Of a stretch of 64,000 nt of DNA, positions 52,443 to 60,451 are shown in pieces. The stretch's first letter is position 1. The number at the start of each line of letters is the position of its first letter. The notes beneath the pieces are model-generated. The model worked only from the letters and a program-made list of their open reading frames with translations. It searched no databases and had not been told where the DNA came from. The DNA comes from Mesorhizobium intechi (lineage in GTDB: Bacteria > Pseudomonadota > Alphaproteobacteria > Rhizobiales > Rhizobiaceae): assembly GCF_002879535.1 (NCBI RefSeq), contig NZ_PNOT02000061.1:32620-96619 (forward strand). Direction: 5' to 3'. Both the position numbers and the translations under genes were made by a program.

Positions 52443-53038
52443 CAGGGGTTCGTCGCTCCCGCCTTTGGCGCATCCGATTTCGGCGGGGTCATCGACATGA
52501 TGACACGTCCCCCGCAACCATCGACGTTGGCCAGGCCAGTCTTCATTTGCACGGTCAGCTTGCAGCCCTTGAGCACGTTGGGGCCTTGCGACAGCACCAC
52601 TTCCTTGCCGGACAGGACCAGCACCTGCGTCTTCATGTCGAAGGTGCCATTGTCGCCGGTCGCAACCTGGTCATCCGACTTGATGTAGACCTTGCTGCTG
52701 ACTTCGAGGTGATCGATGTTGGCGGAGCCGGTCATCGCGGCACCCGCCGCTTCGGTACCTTTGGCTGCCGCGTTGGGATCCTTGACGTAATAGACCATCA
52801 TCTTGCCGGCCTTGAGCAGCGTTGGGCCCTGGACGACAGTGACGTTGCCGGTGAACACGGCGACGTTCTCGGCCTGCCGCACCTCCAGCTTGTCGCTTTC
52901 GATCTGGATTGGCTTGTCGCCGGACAATTTGAGCCCGGACTGGCTGCTGGCACCCGACTGCGCCAGCGACGGCACAAGGCCCAGCAGGAGCAGCGCCGAA
53001 GTTGCGGCCGCAAGCCGTGTCGAACTATTGTGCCACAT
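52442..53038 (-). CDS. lptA: LPS transport periplasmic protein LptA (OstA-like)
   Basis: A 198-residue exported protein with a signal peptide ([21 protein letters not shown]) and the OstA/LptA jellyroll: [29 protein letters not shown], then [13 protein letters not shown] and a second half [36 protein letters not shown]. It forms the bridge that carries LPS across the periplasm. It overlaps lptC by 14 bp at its start and lptB by one base at its end. Confidence 0.93.
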   Translation of the reverse strand: MWHNSSTRLAAATSALLLLGLVPSLAQSGASSQSGLKLSGDKPIQIESDKLEVRQAENVAVFTGNVTVVQGPTLLKAGKMMVYYVKDPNAAAKGTEAAGAAMTGSANIDHLEVSSKVYIKSDDQVATGDNGTFDMKTQVLVLSGKEVVLSQGPNVLKGCKLTVQMKTGLANVDGCGGRVIMSMTPPKSDAPKAGATNP

Positions 53039-53738
53039 TCGATTCTTCGCCCTTTGCCTCAGCCGCCTTCACGCTGGCGGGATCGATGTTGACGCGCACC
53101 CTCTTCTCGAACACCAGGATCTTGCCATTGTCCTGGACCGACAGGGAATCCGCCGTGATTTGCGACCCGCCACTGCTGACGTCGACGGGGTCGTCCGTCT
53201 TCATAGTGCCTTTGCCCATGTCGAGGAAGACCGATTTGAACTTGGCTTGCATGCCGTCGGTCGTGGTGATCATGACGTCGCTGGTCATTTTCATCGTATT
53301 GCCGTCGCGATCGTAGGTACCGTGCGAGGCTTTGATGGCAGCGACATTGTCCGGCCCGACCGGCACCTTGGCGTCTATGCCTTCGAGCTCGATGATGCCT
53401 TGCGTGTTGACATCCTGGATCGCCCGCAGGGCCGTCATCGAATAGGGCTGCTTCTGCTTGGTGAAACCGTTGAGCTTGGGATTGGCCATCACCAGCTTGC
53501 CGTTGGAAAAGGCGGCGCCTTCCGACTGCACGGCGACCGAGACGGGGGCGGCCAGATAGGAATAGATCGGGAAGGCGACGGCGATCAGCGCCGCGGCCAG
53601 GGGCACGGCGAATTTGAGCACGCGCACGCGGCGCGAATGACGCTGTGCGCGGTCGAACGCATCGCCCCGCGTCCAGCCATCCGACGGGGGAGCCAACGCC
53701 GTCTCGGGGCTGGTCGGTTCATTCGATCGCGCTAACAT
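53025..53738 (-). CDS. lptC: LPS export protein LptC
   Basis: A 237-residue bitopic protein: a cytoplasmic N-terminus of about 40 residues, one transmembrane segment (VLKFAVPLAAALIAVAFPIYSY), and a periplasmic LptC domain (MANPKLNGFTKQKQPYSMTALRAIQDV; GTMKTDDPVDVSSGGSQITADSL). It links the LptBFG transporter to LptA. It is first of the lptC-lptA-lptB series. A 357-bp gap to the divergent sppA gene holds its promoter. Confidence 0.92.
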   Translation of the reverse strand: MLARSNEPTSPETALAPPSDGWTRGDAFDRAQRHSRRVRVLKFAVPLAAALIAVAFPIYSYLAAPVSVAVQSEGAAFSNGKLVMANPKLNGFTKQKQPYSMTALRAIQDVNTQGIIELEGIDAKVPVGPDNVAAIKASHGTYDRDGNTMKMTSDVMITTTDGMQAKFKSVFLDMGKGTMKTDDPVDVSSGGSQITADSLSVQDNGKILVFEKRVRVNIDPASVKAAEAKGEESNVAQ

Positions 53739-54095
53739 GACTGCTTTCTTCTAGACCCTGCCCGCCAAGGAACACCGCCTATAGGTGGGGGGCCGGCACT
53801 CTCAAGCAAGCACAAGCCCACGAAAACCGCAAAAATGTGACAACTGTGGTTGTACAAACGAAAACGAGGTCGGCACAACAGCCGGTACTTGATAGCAGAA
53901 ATGGGCGCGCCTGCGCCGTTTTTTCACCATCTCTGCTCCTCCCTTACCTTGCGTCCCTTGCGCAGGCCAGTCACAAAAAGGACAGTGTTGGGATCGCCGC
54001 GGGCGGATTGCCGCGCCGTCGGCAAGACGGAACTGCTTCCCGATGAAGACATCATGGTCTAAAAGCGTCTCTTCCCGCCGACTGTGAGGCTGACC
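53739..54095. other. divergent intergenic region lptC/sppA
   Basis: About 357 bases between the divergent lptC and sppA genes. I see no RNA gene or supported frame. A short inverted pair, ACAAC/GTTGT (53840-53844 and 53849-53853), lies in an A-rich stretch and could be an operator, but it is too short to call. Confidence 0.45.
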
Positions 54096-55052
54096 ATGGC
54101 ATTGAGAGCCGACGACCTGATCGACCGCCGCCGTTTGCGGCGCAAGCTGACATTCTGGCGTGTTGCGGCCATCGGCATCGTGGCCCTCGGAGTGATCGCG
54201 CTGTCGGCCTGGTTCTATCGCGACGATCTCGGCGGCTCGGCTGTCGACCATATCGCCAAGGTCAGGATCGAAGGCACGATCACCGAGGACGATGAACTGA
54301 TCAAGCGACTGGAAGACATCCGCAAATCGTCGAAGGTGAAGGGAGTGATCCTCGCGATCGATTCACCCGGCGGCACCACCGTGGGCGGTGAATCGATCTA
54401 TGAGGAAGTGCGCAAGGTCGCCGCCGACAAGCCGGTGGTGGCCGAAGTCGGCACGCTCGCCGCATCGGCCGGCTATATGATCGCAAGTGCGGCCGACCAC
54501 ATCGTCGCCCGCAAGACCTCGATCGTCGGCTCGATCGGCGTGCTGATCCAGTATCCCGACGTCAGCGGCCTGATGGACAAGCTCGGCATCAAGCTGGAGG
54601 AAGTGAAATCTTCGCCGCTCAAGGCTTCCCCTTCTCCCTTCAAGCCGACCAATGACGACGAGCGCGCCATGGTCCGCAAGCTCATCCTTGACAGCTACGA
54701 CTGGTTTGTCGGCATCGTCGCCGAACGCCGCAAGATGACCCACCAACAGGCGCTGGCGCTTGCCGACGGATCGATCTTCACCGGCCGCCAGGGTGTCGCC
54801 AACGGGCTGATCGATGCAGTCGGCGGCGAAACCGAGGCGATCGACTGGCTGGCGACCAAGGGTGTCGACGCCAAGCTCAAGGTGGTCGAATGGAAGGACA
54901 CGGAGCGGCGCGGCAGCTTCCTGTGGTCGAAAGCCATGGTAAAAACGGTGGGCAGCGCGCTTGGCCTGTCCGACTACAGCAGCGATGTCATCCACGAACT
55001 TGGCGCCGACCGCTTGTTTCTTGACGGCCTCGTTTCTGTCTGGCACCCTTGA
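54096..55052 (+). CDS. sppA: signal peptide peptidase SppA, short 36-kDa type
   Basis: A 318-residue inner-membrane serine protease of family S49. One N-terminal transmembrane segment (VAAIGIVALGVIALSAWFY) is followed by a single protease domain with ILAIDSPGGTTVGGESIYEEV, the Ser nucleophile in GTLAASAGYMIASAADHIVA and the catalytic Lys region (VKSSPLKASP). It degrades cleaved signal peptides. It is the one-domain form, unlike the double-length E. coli protein. ATG 54096 is chosen over GTG 54084. Confidence 0.93.
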   Translation: MALRADDLIDRRRLRRKLTFWRVAAIGIVALGVIALSAWFYRDDLGGSAVDHIAKVRIEGTITEDDELIKRLEDIRKSSKVKGVILAIDSPGGTTVGGESIYEEVRKVAADKPVVAEVGTLAASAGYMIASAADHIVARKTSIVGSIGVLIQYPDVSGLMDKLGIKLEEVKSSPLKASPSPFKPTNDDERAMVRKLILDSYDWFVGIVAERRKMTHQQALALADGSIFTGRQGVANGLIDAVGGETEAIDWLATKGVDAKLKVVEWKDTERRGSFLWSKAMVKTVGSALGLSDYSSDVIHELGADRLFLDGLVSVWHP

Positions 55053-55132
55053 GCGCGGTTTGGGACAGCTGAAAAAGCCAATAAAATCATCCTCATAATT
55101 TCGACCGAACTGCTTTCACGGGGACCCGTCTG

Positions 55133-55417
55133 ATGATCAAGTCCGAACTTGTGCAGATTATTGCCACGCGCAATCCGCATCTTTTCCTGCGCGACGTCGA
55201 AAACATCGTCGGCGCGATCTTCGACGAAATCACCGACGCTCTCGCCGAGGGCAACCGGGTCGAGTTGCGCGGCTTCGGGGCTTTTTCGGTGAAAAACCGC
55301 CCCGCCCGCACCGGCCGCAATCCGCGCACAGGCGAATCCGTCGAGGTCGAGGAGAAATGGGTGCCGTTCTTCAAGACCGGCAAGGAACTGCGCGAAAGGC
55401 TGAACGGCGGCAAGTAG
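55133..55417 (+). CDS. ihfB: integration host factor subunit beta
   Basis: A 94-residue HU/IHF-fold protein: [23 protein letters not shown], the hydrophobic dimer core, [29 protein letters not shown] with the DNA-bending beta arm and the intercalating Pro of GRNPRTG, and [15 protein letters not shown]. It forms the DNA-bending heterodimer with IhfA, used for example at sigma-54 promoters. Located 80 bp after sppA in the same direction, as in many proteobacteria. Confidence 0.95.
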   Translation: MIKSELVQIIATRNPHLFLRDVENIVGAIFDEITDALAEGNRVELRGFGAFSVKNRPARTGRNPRTGESVEVEEKWVPFFKTGKELRERLNGGK

Positions 55418-55453
55418 GCGCGGCGCCAGCGCCAGGTTCCGACGGAAAACATA

Positions 55454-55822
55454 ATGCTCAATCGTTTCATGCTCATCGTGGTCTTCGTGCCCCTGGCGAT
55501 CATCCTGATCGCACTGGCCGTCGCCAACCGCGAACTCGTCGCCTTCACGCTGGACCCGTTCAATCCCGGCAATCCGAAACTGACGCTCACCTTGCCGCTG
55601 TTCATCTTCCTGTTCCTGGCACTTGCCATCGGCATGATCGTCGGCAGCTTGGCGACCTGGGTCAAGCAGGGCCGCTACCGCAAACTGGCGCGCCAGCGCG
55701 GCGTCGAGGCGGAAAGCCTGCGCCAGGCGGTCAGCCGCGCGCCCTCGGTGCCGCAAGGATCCGCTCAAGGATCGGCCCAAGGGTCAGCCCAAGGGTCAGC
55801 ATTGCCAAAACCGACCAGTTGA
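55454..55822 (+). CDS. LapA-domain (DUF1049) membrane protein
   Basis: A 122-residue protein with two transmembrane segments (FMLIVVFVPLAIILIALAV; FIFLFLALAIGMIVGSLATWV) and the LapA-type VANRELVAFTLDPFN between them. A short basic coiled helix (KLARQRGVEAESLRQAVSRA) follows. The C-terminus is a tandem repeat of Gln-Gly-Ser-Ala four times. The gene commonly lies next to ihfB. LapA helps LPS assembly in E. coli; whether this protein does the same is unproven. Confidence 0.85.
   Translation: MLNRFMLIVVFVPLAIILIALAVANRELVAFTLDPFNPGNPKLTLTLPLFIFLFLALAIGMIVGSLATWVKQGRYRKLARQRGVEAESLRQAVSRAPSVPQGSAQGSAQGSAQGSALPKPTS
55754..55801 (+). repeat. four tandem 12-bp repeats encoding QGSA
   Basis: The unit CAAGGNTCNGCN is repeated four times without gap, with synonymous drift between the first two and last two copies. 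It sits at the 3' end of the LapA-like gene, in a disordered tail. Copy number may vary between strains by slippage without breaking the frame. Confidence 0.85.
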
Positions 55823-55859
55823 GCCGCCGGCCGGCGCCTTTCGTTCCACGGAGCCATCC

Positions 55860-56825
55860 ATGCTGACCATTTCGGCCGCCGAGGTCGATCATGCGCTGAC
55901 CTTTCCTGGATTGGTCGAGACATTGCGCACGGCATTCCGCGAGGGTGCGGTGCAACCGGTCAGGCATCACCACACGGTCGAACGGCCCGATGGTGCCGCC
56001 TCGACCTTGCTGCTGATGCCGGCATGGACCGATTTCAACGCCACCGGGACGTCTTCCAGTGGCCATATCGGCGTCAAGATCGTCACCGTCTCACCCGACA
56101 ACAACGCCATCGGCAAGCCCGCCGTGATGGGGCTCTATCTCCTGCTCGACGGCGCAACGGGCGAACCGGAAGCCCTGATTGACGGCCAGCGGCTGACACA
56201 GTGGCGCACCGCCTGCGCCTCGGGGCTGGCGGCGTCATACCTTGCCCGCGACGATGCCTCGCGGCTGCTTGTGGTCGGCGCGGGCGCCCTGTCGCCGTTC
56301 CTGGCCAAGGCCCATTCGGCCGTGCGGCCGATCAAAACCATCCGCATCTGGAACCGCACCCCGGCAAACGCCGAGAGAGTCGCAGCCGGTTTGCGCGCCG
56401 ACGGTTTTGCGGCCAGCGCCGCGACCGACCTCGATACCGAGCTTGGTGAGGCCGATATCGTTTCCTCGGCGACCATCACCACAACGCCGCTGATCAAGGG
56501 CGCGCTGTTGCGGCCAGGCACCCATGTCGACCTGGTCGGCGGCTTCACCCCGACGATGCGTGAAAGTGATGACGACGCCATCGCCCGCGCCCGAGTCTAT
56601 GTCGACACCCGCGCCGGCGCCACCAAGGAAGCCGGCGACATCGTCCAGCCGCTGGCCTCAGGCGTGCTGAAGCCGGACGCCATCGTCGCCGACCTGCACG
56701 GCCTGGCGCGCGGCCAGAAGAAAGGCCGTGGGAGCGCCGACGAGATCACGCTGTTCAAGTCGGTTGGCGCGGCGCTCGAGGACCTCGCAGCCGGCATCGC
56801 CGTTTATAAGGCGCTGAAGGCCTAG
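55860..56825 (+). CDS. ornithine cyclodeaminase / mu-crystallin family protein
   Basis: A 321-residue protein with the ornithine cyclodeaminase family pattern: a substrate-binding N-terminal region (GHIGVKIVTVSPDNNAIGKPAVMGLYLLLDGATGEP), the nucleotide-binding LLVVGAGALSPFLAKAHSAV, RIWNRTPANAERVAAGL and DLVGGFTPTMRESDDDAI. Members act as ornithine cyclodeaminases or as reductases of cyclic imino acids (delta1-pyrroline/piperideine-2-carboxylate). Which one cannot be decided here. It is 37 bp after the LapA-like gene. Confidence 0.88.
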   Translation: MLTISAAEVDHALTFPGLVETLRTAFREGAVQPVRHHHTVERPDGAASTLLLMPAWTDFNATGTSSSGHIGVKIVTVSPDNNAIGKPAVMGLYLLLDGATGEPEALIDGQRLTQWRTACASGLAASYLARDDASRLLVVGAGALSPFLAKAHSAVRPIKTIRIWNRTPANAERVAAGLRADGFAASAATDLDTELGEADIVSSATITTTPLIKGALLRPGTHVDLVGGFTPTMRESDDDAIARARVYVDTRAGATKEAGDIVQPLASGVLKPDAIVADLHGLARGQKKGRGSADEITLFKSVGAALEDLAAGIAVYKALKA

Positions 56826-56980
56826 CGGGGCGGCGCGTTCGGGTCCGGGCAATCAGGGTTTGACCACTCCGGACATGGAGAGATCCGACCGCCCACGCGG
56901 CCATAACGTTCCGCCAGTTTTGCGAACCCGTAGGCGAACGCGAAAACAAGCGCCAGCACAACCACTATTCGAACTGCCAT
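56822..56980 (-). CDS. small single-pass membrane protein, 52 residues
   Basis: An open frame on the minus strand encodes an N-terminal hydrophobic segment (AVRIVVVLALVFAFAYGFAKLAERYGR) and a short polar tail with two Cys and many Pro (SPCPEWSNPDCPDPNAPPR). It begins with ATG 56980 and its TAG overlaps the stop of the convergent cyclodeaminase-family gene. The composition is exactly what is expected for a real membrane microprotein and unlike random translation in this GC-rich DNA. No strong ribosome-binding site is visible. Confidence 0.5.
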   Translation of the reverse strand: MAVRIVVVLALVFAFAYGFAKLAERYGRVGGRISPCPEWSNPDCPDPNAPPR

Positions 56981-57221
56981 AAGGCGATTGTAGCCATATC
57001 AGGCCGCGACAGACACGGCTTTCGTAGCCACAAGCATGGGCGCCACCGACAACAGTCCGCGATGGCGAAGAAGATGGGTGGCTGACCAACCTCAGCAGCG
57101 CCCGATTTAACCTTCCGGTGTCTCTGGCCGGCTGCACACCATAGCGGGCCATTTCCGCACCCGACCTTGTCACGTAACGACTAGCGCGCCGACTGCTTTT
57201 TTGGCCTGTGATGCGGCGGCA

Positions 57222-57440
57222 CTAGCGGTTATCAAGCAGGATCGCCAAGTGTCTGGTTGAGGCGCTTTCCATGATCAGTTCCTCCAGACCACTGTCACCG
57301 ATCGGCGAGCCGATCAGGCGACCCCTAATCACGCGGAGCGCTTCGGACAATGAAACCGCTGTGGTCTTGGCGTGATCGTCCAGATAACGGCCAACCTCAA
57401 TCACGGCATCCGCATCGACGTTGGATGGCAATTCTCGCAT
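57222..57440 (-). CDS. small hypothetical protein
   Basis: A 72-residue protein (RELPSNVDADAVIEVGRYL; AVSLSEALRVIRGRLIG; GLEELIMESASTRHLAILLDN), helical and acidic. ATG 57440 has a GGAGGG site directly upstream; longer frames start at 57458 or TTG 57476. I do not recognise the family, though small proteins of this build are frequent in rhizobia. It ends about 240 bp from the microprotein gene and lies just outside the left end of the IS element. Confidence 0.55.
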   Translation of the reverse strand: MRELPSNVDADAVIEVGRYLDDHAKTTAVSLSEALRVIRGRLIGSPIGDSGLEELIMESASTRHLAILLDNR

Positions 57441-57512
57441 GGCACCCTCCGGCCGCATCCGAACCTTGCTGTCCAAAACTATCGCGCTGATTGGCCAGGG
57501 AGTCGATGGCGA

Positions 57513-57516
57513 CTAG
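57513..57516. repeat. left target-site copy CTAG
   Basis: CTAG directly precedes the left inverted repeat and is repeated at 58857-58860 after the right one, matching the YTAR target preference of IS5-group elements. Confidence 0.6.
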
Positions 57517-58856
57517 GTCGTAAACTCATAAACGATACAGACTGAGGCGTCCCAGCTTGTCGCCGGTCGGCTTACCGTTCATGGTCGCGCGATGGACCAT
57601 GCTCGCTCGGATTTCCTTCCCGATGAGGTGACCGCCGCCGATCTAAGCGGGTGGGCGGACGTTTTGCCAGCGCGATGCCTTGTCGTGGGAGCCAACCTAT
57701 TCGCCGACATATTTTTAGCTGATGCCAACGGTGCAGTTCACATGCTGGAAGTGTCTGCGGCTTCGATCACAAAGATCGCTGCTTCTAAGGAGGAGTTTCG
57801 TCAGCGGTGCATCAATGATGAAGATGGTTGGTTGTTGCGCCCGCTGGTGGATCAGTGCCGGTCGGCGGGGATGAACCCAACCGCCTCCCAGTGCTACGCC
57901 TTCACGACGCTCCCCCTGTTCGGTGGAGAGTATAAGACCGACAACATCTGGATGTGCTCGTGGAGTGAGTGGATCAGCTATACGGCCTCGATCTACACGC
58001 AGACCAAGGACCTGCCGGACGGCACCCCGGTTTCGATCAGCGTTGTCGATTGAAAGGCTTGCCCGAGCCGAGAGAAGCTGATTCAGCGTCGGCATGAGCC
58101 GATATGATCTGACCGACTTCGAATGGCGCGTGATCGAGCCGCTGCTACCCAACAAATCGCGAGGCGTTCCGCGCGTCGACGACCGCCGCGTGCTGAACGG
58201 TATTTACTGGGTGCTACGATCCGGCGCGCCGTGGCGGGATCTGCCTGAGCGCTACGGGCCGCGGACCACCTGCTACAACCGGTTTGTGCGATGGCGGAAG
58301 GCAGGCGTATGGGACCGCCTGATGGACGCCATCAGCGCCGCCCACGACGGCGCCATACAGATGATCGACAGCACTTCCATCCGGGCGCACCAGCAGGCTG
58401 CGACGGCAAAAAAGGGGATCCAGATCATTGTCTCGGTCGATCGCGTGGTGGGCTCACGACGAAGATCCACGTCGTCGTCGACGCGCAAGGGCTCCCGATC
58501 CGGCTCAGCCTGACAGCAGGACAGGCACATGACGGTCAGATCGCTGATCGGCTTCTCGATCATCTTGGCCCACGCACCATCGTGCTGGCCGACAAAGCCT
58601 ACGACGCCGACCGCATCCGGGAACTGATCCAGGAGCAGGGTGCCACGCCCAACATCCCGGCCAAGAGCAACCGGAAATGGAAGCCCTGCTTCAGCAAGCG
58701 GCTCTACCGCGAGCGCAACCTGATCGAACGCTTCTTCTCCAAGTTGAAGCACTTCTGTCGCGTCTCAACCCGCTATGACAAGCTCGCCGACAACTTCCTC
58801 GCTATGGTCCAGCTCGCGTCAATGCGCCTGTGGCTGCGCGCTTATGAGTCTACGGC
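57517..58856 (+). mobile_element. IS5-family (IS427-like) element with a passenger gene
   Basis: The left terminal repeat (57517-57534, GTCGTAAACTCATAAACG) matches the reverse complement of the right one (58839-58856, GCCGTAGACTCATAAGCG) at 15 of 18 positions. Both are flanked by CTAG. Inside lie a DUF1851/Tdi1-like gene (57592-58053) and a two-frame transposase (58094-58860). Elements of this group usually have the transposase start within about 100 bp of the left end; here it is 577 bp away because of the extra gene. No other left-end copy lies between the passenger and the transposase. Confidence 0.75.
57592..58053 (+). CDS. DUF1851 / Tdi1-like immunity domain protein inside the IS element
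   Basis: A 153-residue protein. After about 35 residues comes the domain typical of T6SS immunity protein Tdi1 C-termini (DUF1851): NLFADIFLADANGAVHMLEV, KIAASKEEFRQRCIND, LRPLVDQCRSAGMNPTASQCYAF, GGEYKTDNIWMCSWSEW and QTKDLPDGTPVSI. Such proteins neutralise Tde-type DNase effectors. No toxin, VgrG or other T6SS gene is nearby. Its sequence looks less GC-rich than the neighbours. It is 40 bp upstream of the transposase in the same direction and within the IS ends. Confidence 0.8.
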   Translation: MDHARSDFLPDEVTAADLSGWADVLPARCLVVGANLFADIFLADANGAVHMLEVSAASITKIAASKEEFRQRCINDEDGWLLRPLVDQCRSAGMNPTASQCYAFTTLPLFGGEYKTDNIWMCSWSEWISYTASIYTQTKDLPDGTPVSISVVD

Positions 58857-58860
58857 CTAG
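58094..58860 (+). CDS. IS5-family transposase, made by -1 frameshift
   Basis: Two frames encode one protein of about 255 residues. The first (58094-58513) carries the N-terminal domain ([34 protein letters not shown]) and the first catalytic Asp in [10 protein letters not shown]. The second continues with [16 protein letters not shown], the second Asp in [10 protein letters not shown] and the Glu in [16 protein letters not shown]. They join at A AAA AAG (58408-58414), a canonical -1 slippery heptamer in the zero frame, so the gene is likely functional. The final stop TAG is supplied by the flanking CTAG. Confidence 0.88.
58857..58860. repeat. right target-site copy CTAG, double stop codon
   Basis: This CTAG provides the TAG stop of the transposase on the plus strand (58858-58860) and, on the minus strand, the TAG stop of the EVE-domain gene (58857-58859). 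Confidence 0.65.
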
Positions 58861-59294
58861 CTTACCGCTCCCTGCATTTCGACGCCCATCGCCTGTGCGA
58901 TCAGGCGAAAATCGTGATCGGTGATTTCGAACAGGCCAAAGCGCAGCTGATATCCCCAGTTCGGTTTGCCGGCGGTGAAGGCCAGCCGGTCGAGCAGCGG
59001 CTTGATCGACGCTTCTTCAGCGTTCGTCCAGTCGACATCGCGCCGGAAAGGCGTGAAGCCGCCGCCCATGTCTCCCTGATAGGGCTCGCCCTCCCGCACC
59101 GTGCCGATTGCCGTGAAAGCCTGCAAGGCATCCTTTTCGCCCAATATCGTGGTCGGCGAATAGTAGACGATGCCGTCGCCGGGTTTTATGCGACGCAGCG
59201 GCGCCGCCTTGCCGTGGTTGACCTGCATGAAGCCGTCCTTGCGGCCGCGCCGCACATGCTGCGCCGACGCAACCGCGATCCAATACGCGCTCAT
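58857..59294 (-). CDS. EVE domain-containing protein
   Basis: A 145-residue PUA-like EVE domain: [45 protein letters not shown] as conserved opening, [14 protein letters not shown], and [24 protein letters not shown] towards the end. EVE domains bind modified DNA or RNA bases in a pocket, and some act in restriction. Its ATG overlaps the VOC gene stop (ATGA), so it is the second gene of a VOC-EVE pair. Its stop lies in the IS target duplication; the C-terminus seems complete. Confidence 0.88.
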   Translation of the reverse strand: MSAYWIAVASAQHVRRGRKDGFMQVNHGKAAPLRRIKPGDGIVYYSPTTILGEKDALQAFTAIGTVREGEPYQGDMGGGFTPFRRDVDWTNAEEASIKPLLDRLAFTAGKPNWGYQLRFGLFEITDHDFRLIAQAMGVEMQGAVS

Positions 59295-59686
59295 TTCCGT
59301 TCTCCATTGGCCTGCTGCCCGTCGGACAGCCAGTAGACACGCAGGCGATGATTGTCGGGATCGAGCGCAACGAAGGTGCGGCCGAAATCCATGTCGGTCG
59401 GCGTCTGCAGGATCTTCAAGCCGCGTCCGGACCAGTCCGCATGGGTGGCGTCGACCGCCTCCGGGGTCTCCAGCGCAAACACGATCTCGGCGCCGCCACC
59501 GGACGCCGCCGCCGCCGGCACGACCGTATGGCGCGACCAGAGACCGAGCTTGAACCCGTTGTCCAGCACGAACAGCACGAAGGTCGGCGCGCTTTCGACC
59601 GGTTCGCGACCCAGCAGCGCGCTGTAGAAGGCGCCGCTCCTGAGCGGCTGGTCGACATAGAGGATGACAAAATTCGGGGTTGCCAT
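59291..59686 (-). CDS. VOC family protein (glyoxalase-like)
   Basis: A 131-residue VOC-fold protein: [27 protein letters not shown] in the first module, [45 protein letters not shown], and the closing [19 protein letters not shown]. No resistance phenotype can be assigned. ATG 59686 is used, the TTG at 59707 being unlikely. It overlaps the EVE gene by four bases. A strong palindrome lies 49 bases upstream. Confidence 0.85.
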   Translation of the reverse strand: MATPNFVILYVDQPLRSGAFYSALLGREPVESAPTFVLFVLDNGFKLGLWSRHTVVPAAAASGGGAEIVFALETPEAVDATHADWSGRGLKILQTPTDMDFGRTFVALDPDNHRLRVYWLSDGQQANGERK

Positions 59687-59734
59687 GACTGCTCTCCAAG
59701 CTTTCAACGTTACGACTTGGCCGATATAGAGCGA

Positions 59735-59759
59735 GCTACTGTCAGATTCTGGCAGTAGC
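59735..59759. promoter_or_regulatory. 25-bp palindromic operator upstream of the VOC-EVE pair
   Basis: GCTACTGTCAG (59735-59745) and CTGGCAGTAGC (59749-59759) are inverted copies (10 of 11 positions) around ATT. It lies between the stop of the yafY-like regulator and the VOC start. The CTGTCAG-ATT-CTGnCAG core is the kind of site found beside YafY-type regulators, so this is a likely binding site for the neighbouring protein. Confidence 0.65.
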
Positions 59760-59761
59760 CA

Positions 59762-60451
59762 TCATGGCCCGCGCGGCCTATCGAGCGTCGCCCGCCACTC
59801 CTTGAGCAGCGCCTGGCGACGACGCGGATAGCGCGCATCGATGGCGTCGAGGGCGGATATGCGATCGGTGCGAAAATGCCGGAAATCCTGCCGCATCTCG
59901 CACCACGCCACCACCACCCGCACCTTGTCGAAGAAGCCGAGCGCGAACGGCCAGACCACACGTTGCGAAGCAGCACCCCCGGCATCGCGATAAAGAAAGC
60001 CGAGCTTGCGTTCATGGCGGATAGCCTGCCGCACGATGCCAAGATCTATGCCTTCAATGGCCGTCATCGGCGGCCCGACCAACAGGGTCGAGGCATCGAG
60101 ATCCTCGCGCAGATCGTCCGGGAGCACGGCCGCGATCTTGGCCAACGCGTTGGCGGCAGCGGCTGAGAGACGCAGGTCCGGCTGCTTGGCGACCCAGCGC
60201 GAACCGAGCACGATGGCTTCGATCTCCTCGTCGGTGAACATCAGCGGCGGCAGCAAGAAGCCGGGCTTGAGCACATAACCCAGCCCTGCCTCGCCCTCGA
60301 TCGGCGCGCCTTGCCCCTGCAGCGTGGCGATGTCGCGATAGAGTGTGCGGATCGAGACCCCGAGCTGATCGGCCAGCACCTGTCCGCTCACCGGCCGGCG
60401 GTGCCGGCGCAGGCACTGGATAAGGTCGAGCAGGCGTTCGGAGCGAGACAT
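59762..60451 (-). CDS. YafY-type HTH/WYL domain transcriptional regulator
   Basis: A 229-residue protein. An HTH_11 domain covers about residues 3-60 (SRSERLLDLIQCLRRHRRPVSGQVLADQLGVSIRTLYRDIATLQ), followed by GYVLKPGFLLPPLMFTDEEIEAIVLG and a WYL domain (IRHERKLGFLYRDAGG; RVVWPFALGFFDKVRVVVAWCEMRQDFRHFRTDRI). WYL proteins often sense nucleic acids or small ligands and typically act on a neighbouring gene, here the VOC-EVE pair through the palindrome at 59735. ATG 60451. Confidence 0.9.
   Translation of the reverse strand: MSRSERLLDLIQCLRRHRRPVSGQVLADQLGVSIRTLYRDIATLQGQGAPIEGEAGLGYVLKPGFLLPPLMFTDEEIEAIVLGSRWVAKQPDLRLSAAAANALAKIAAVLPDDLREDLDASTLLVGPPMTAIEGIDLGIVRQAIRHERKLGFLYRDAGGAASQRVVWPFALGFFDKVRVVVAWCEMRQDFRHFRTDRISALDAIDARYPRRRQALLKEWRATLDRPRGP

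Noticed and set aside
53836..53856. A short palindrome in the lptC/sppA gap as an operator
   Set aside because: Only five paired bases per arm, which is expected by chance in this length of sequence.
58094..58860. Calling the split transposase a pseudogene
   Set aside because: The split coincides with an in-frame A AAA AAG heptamer and all three catalytic residues remain, so programmed frameshifting explains it better.
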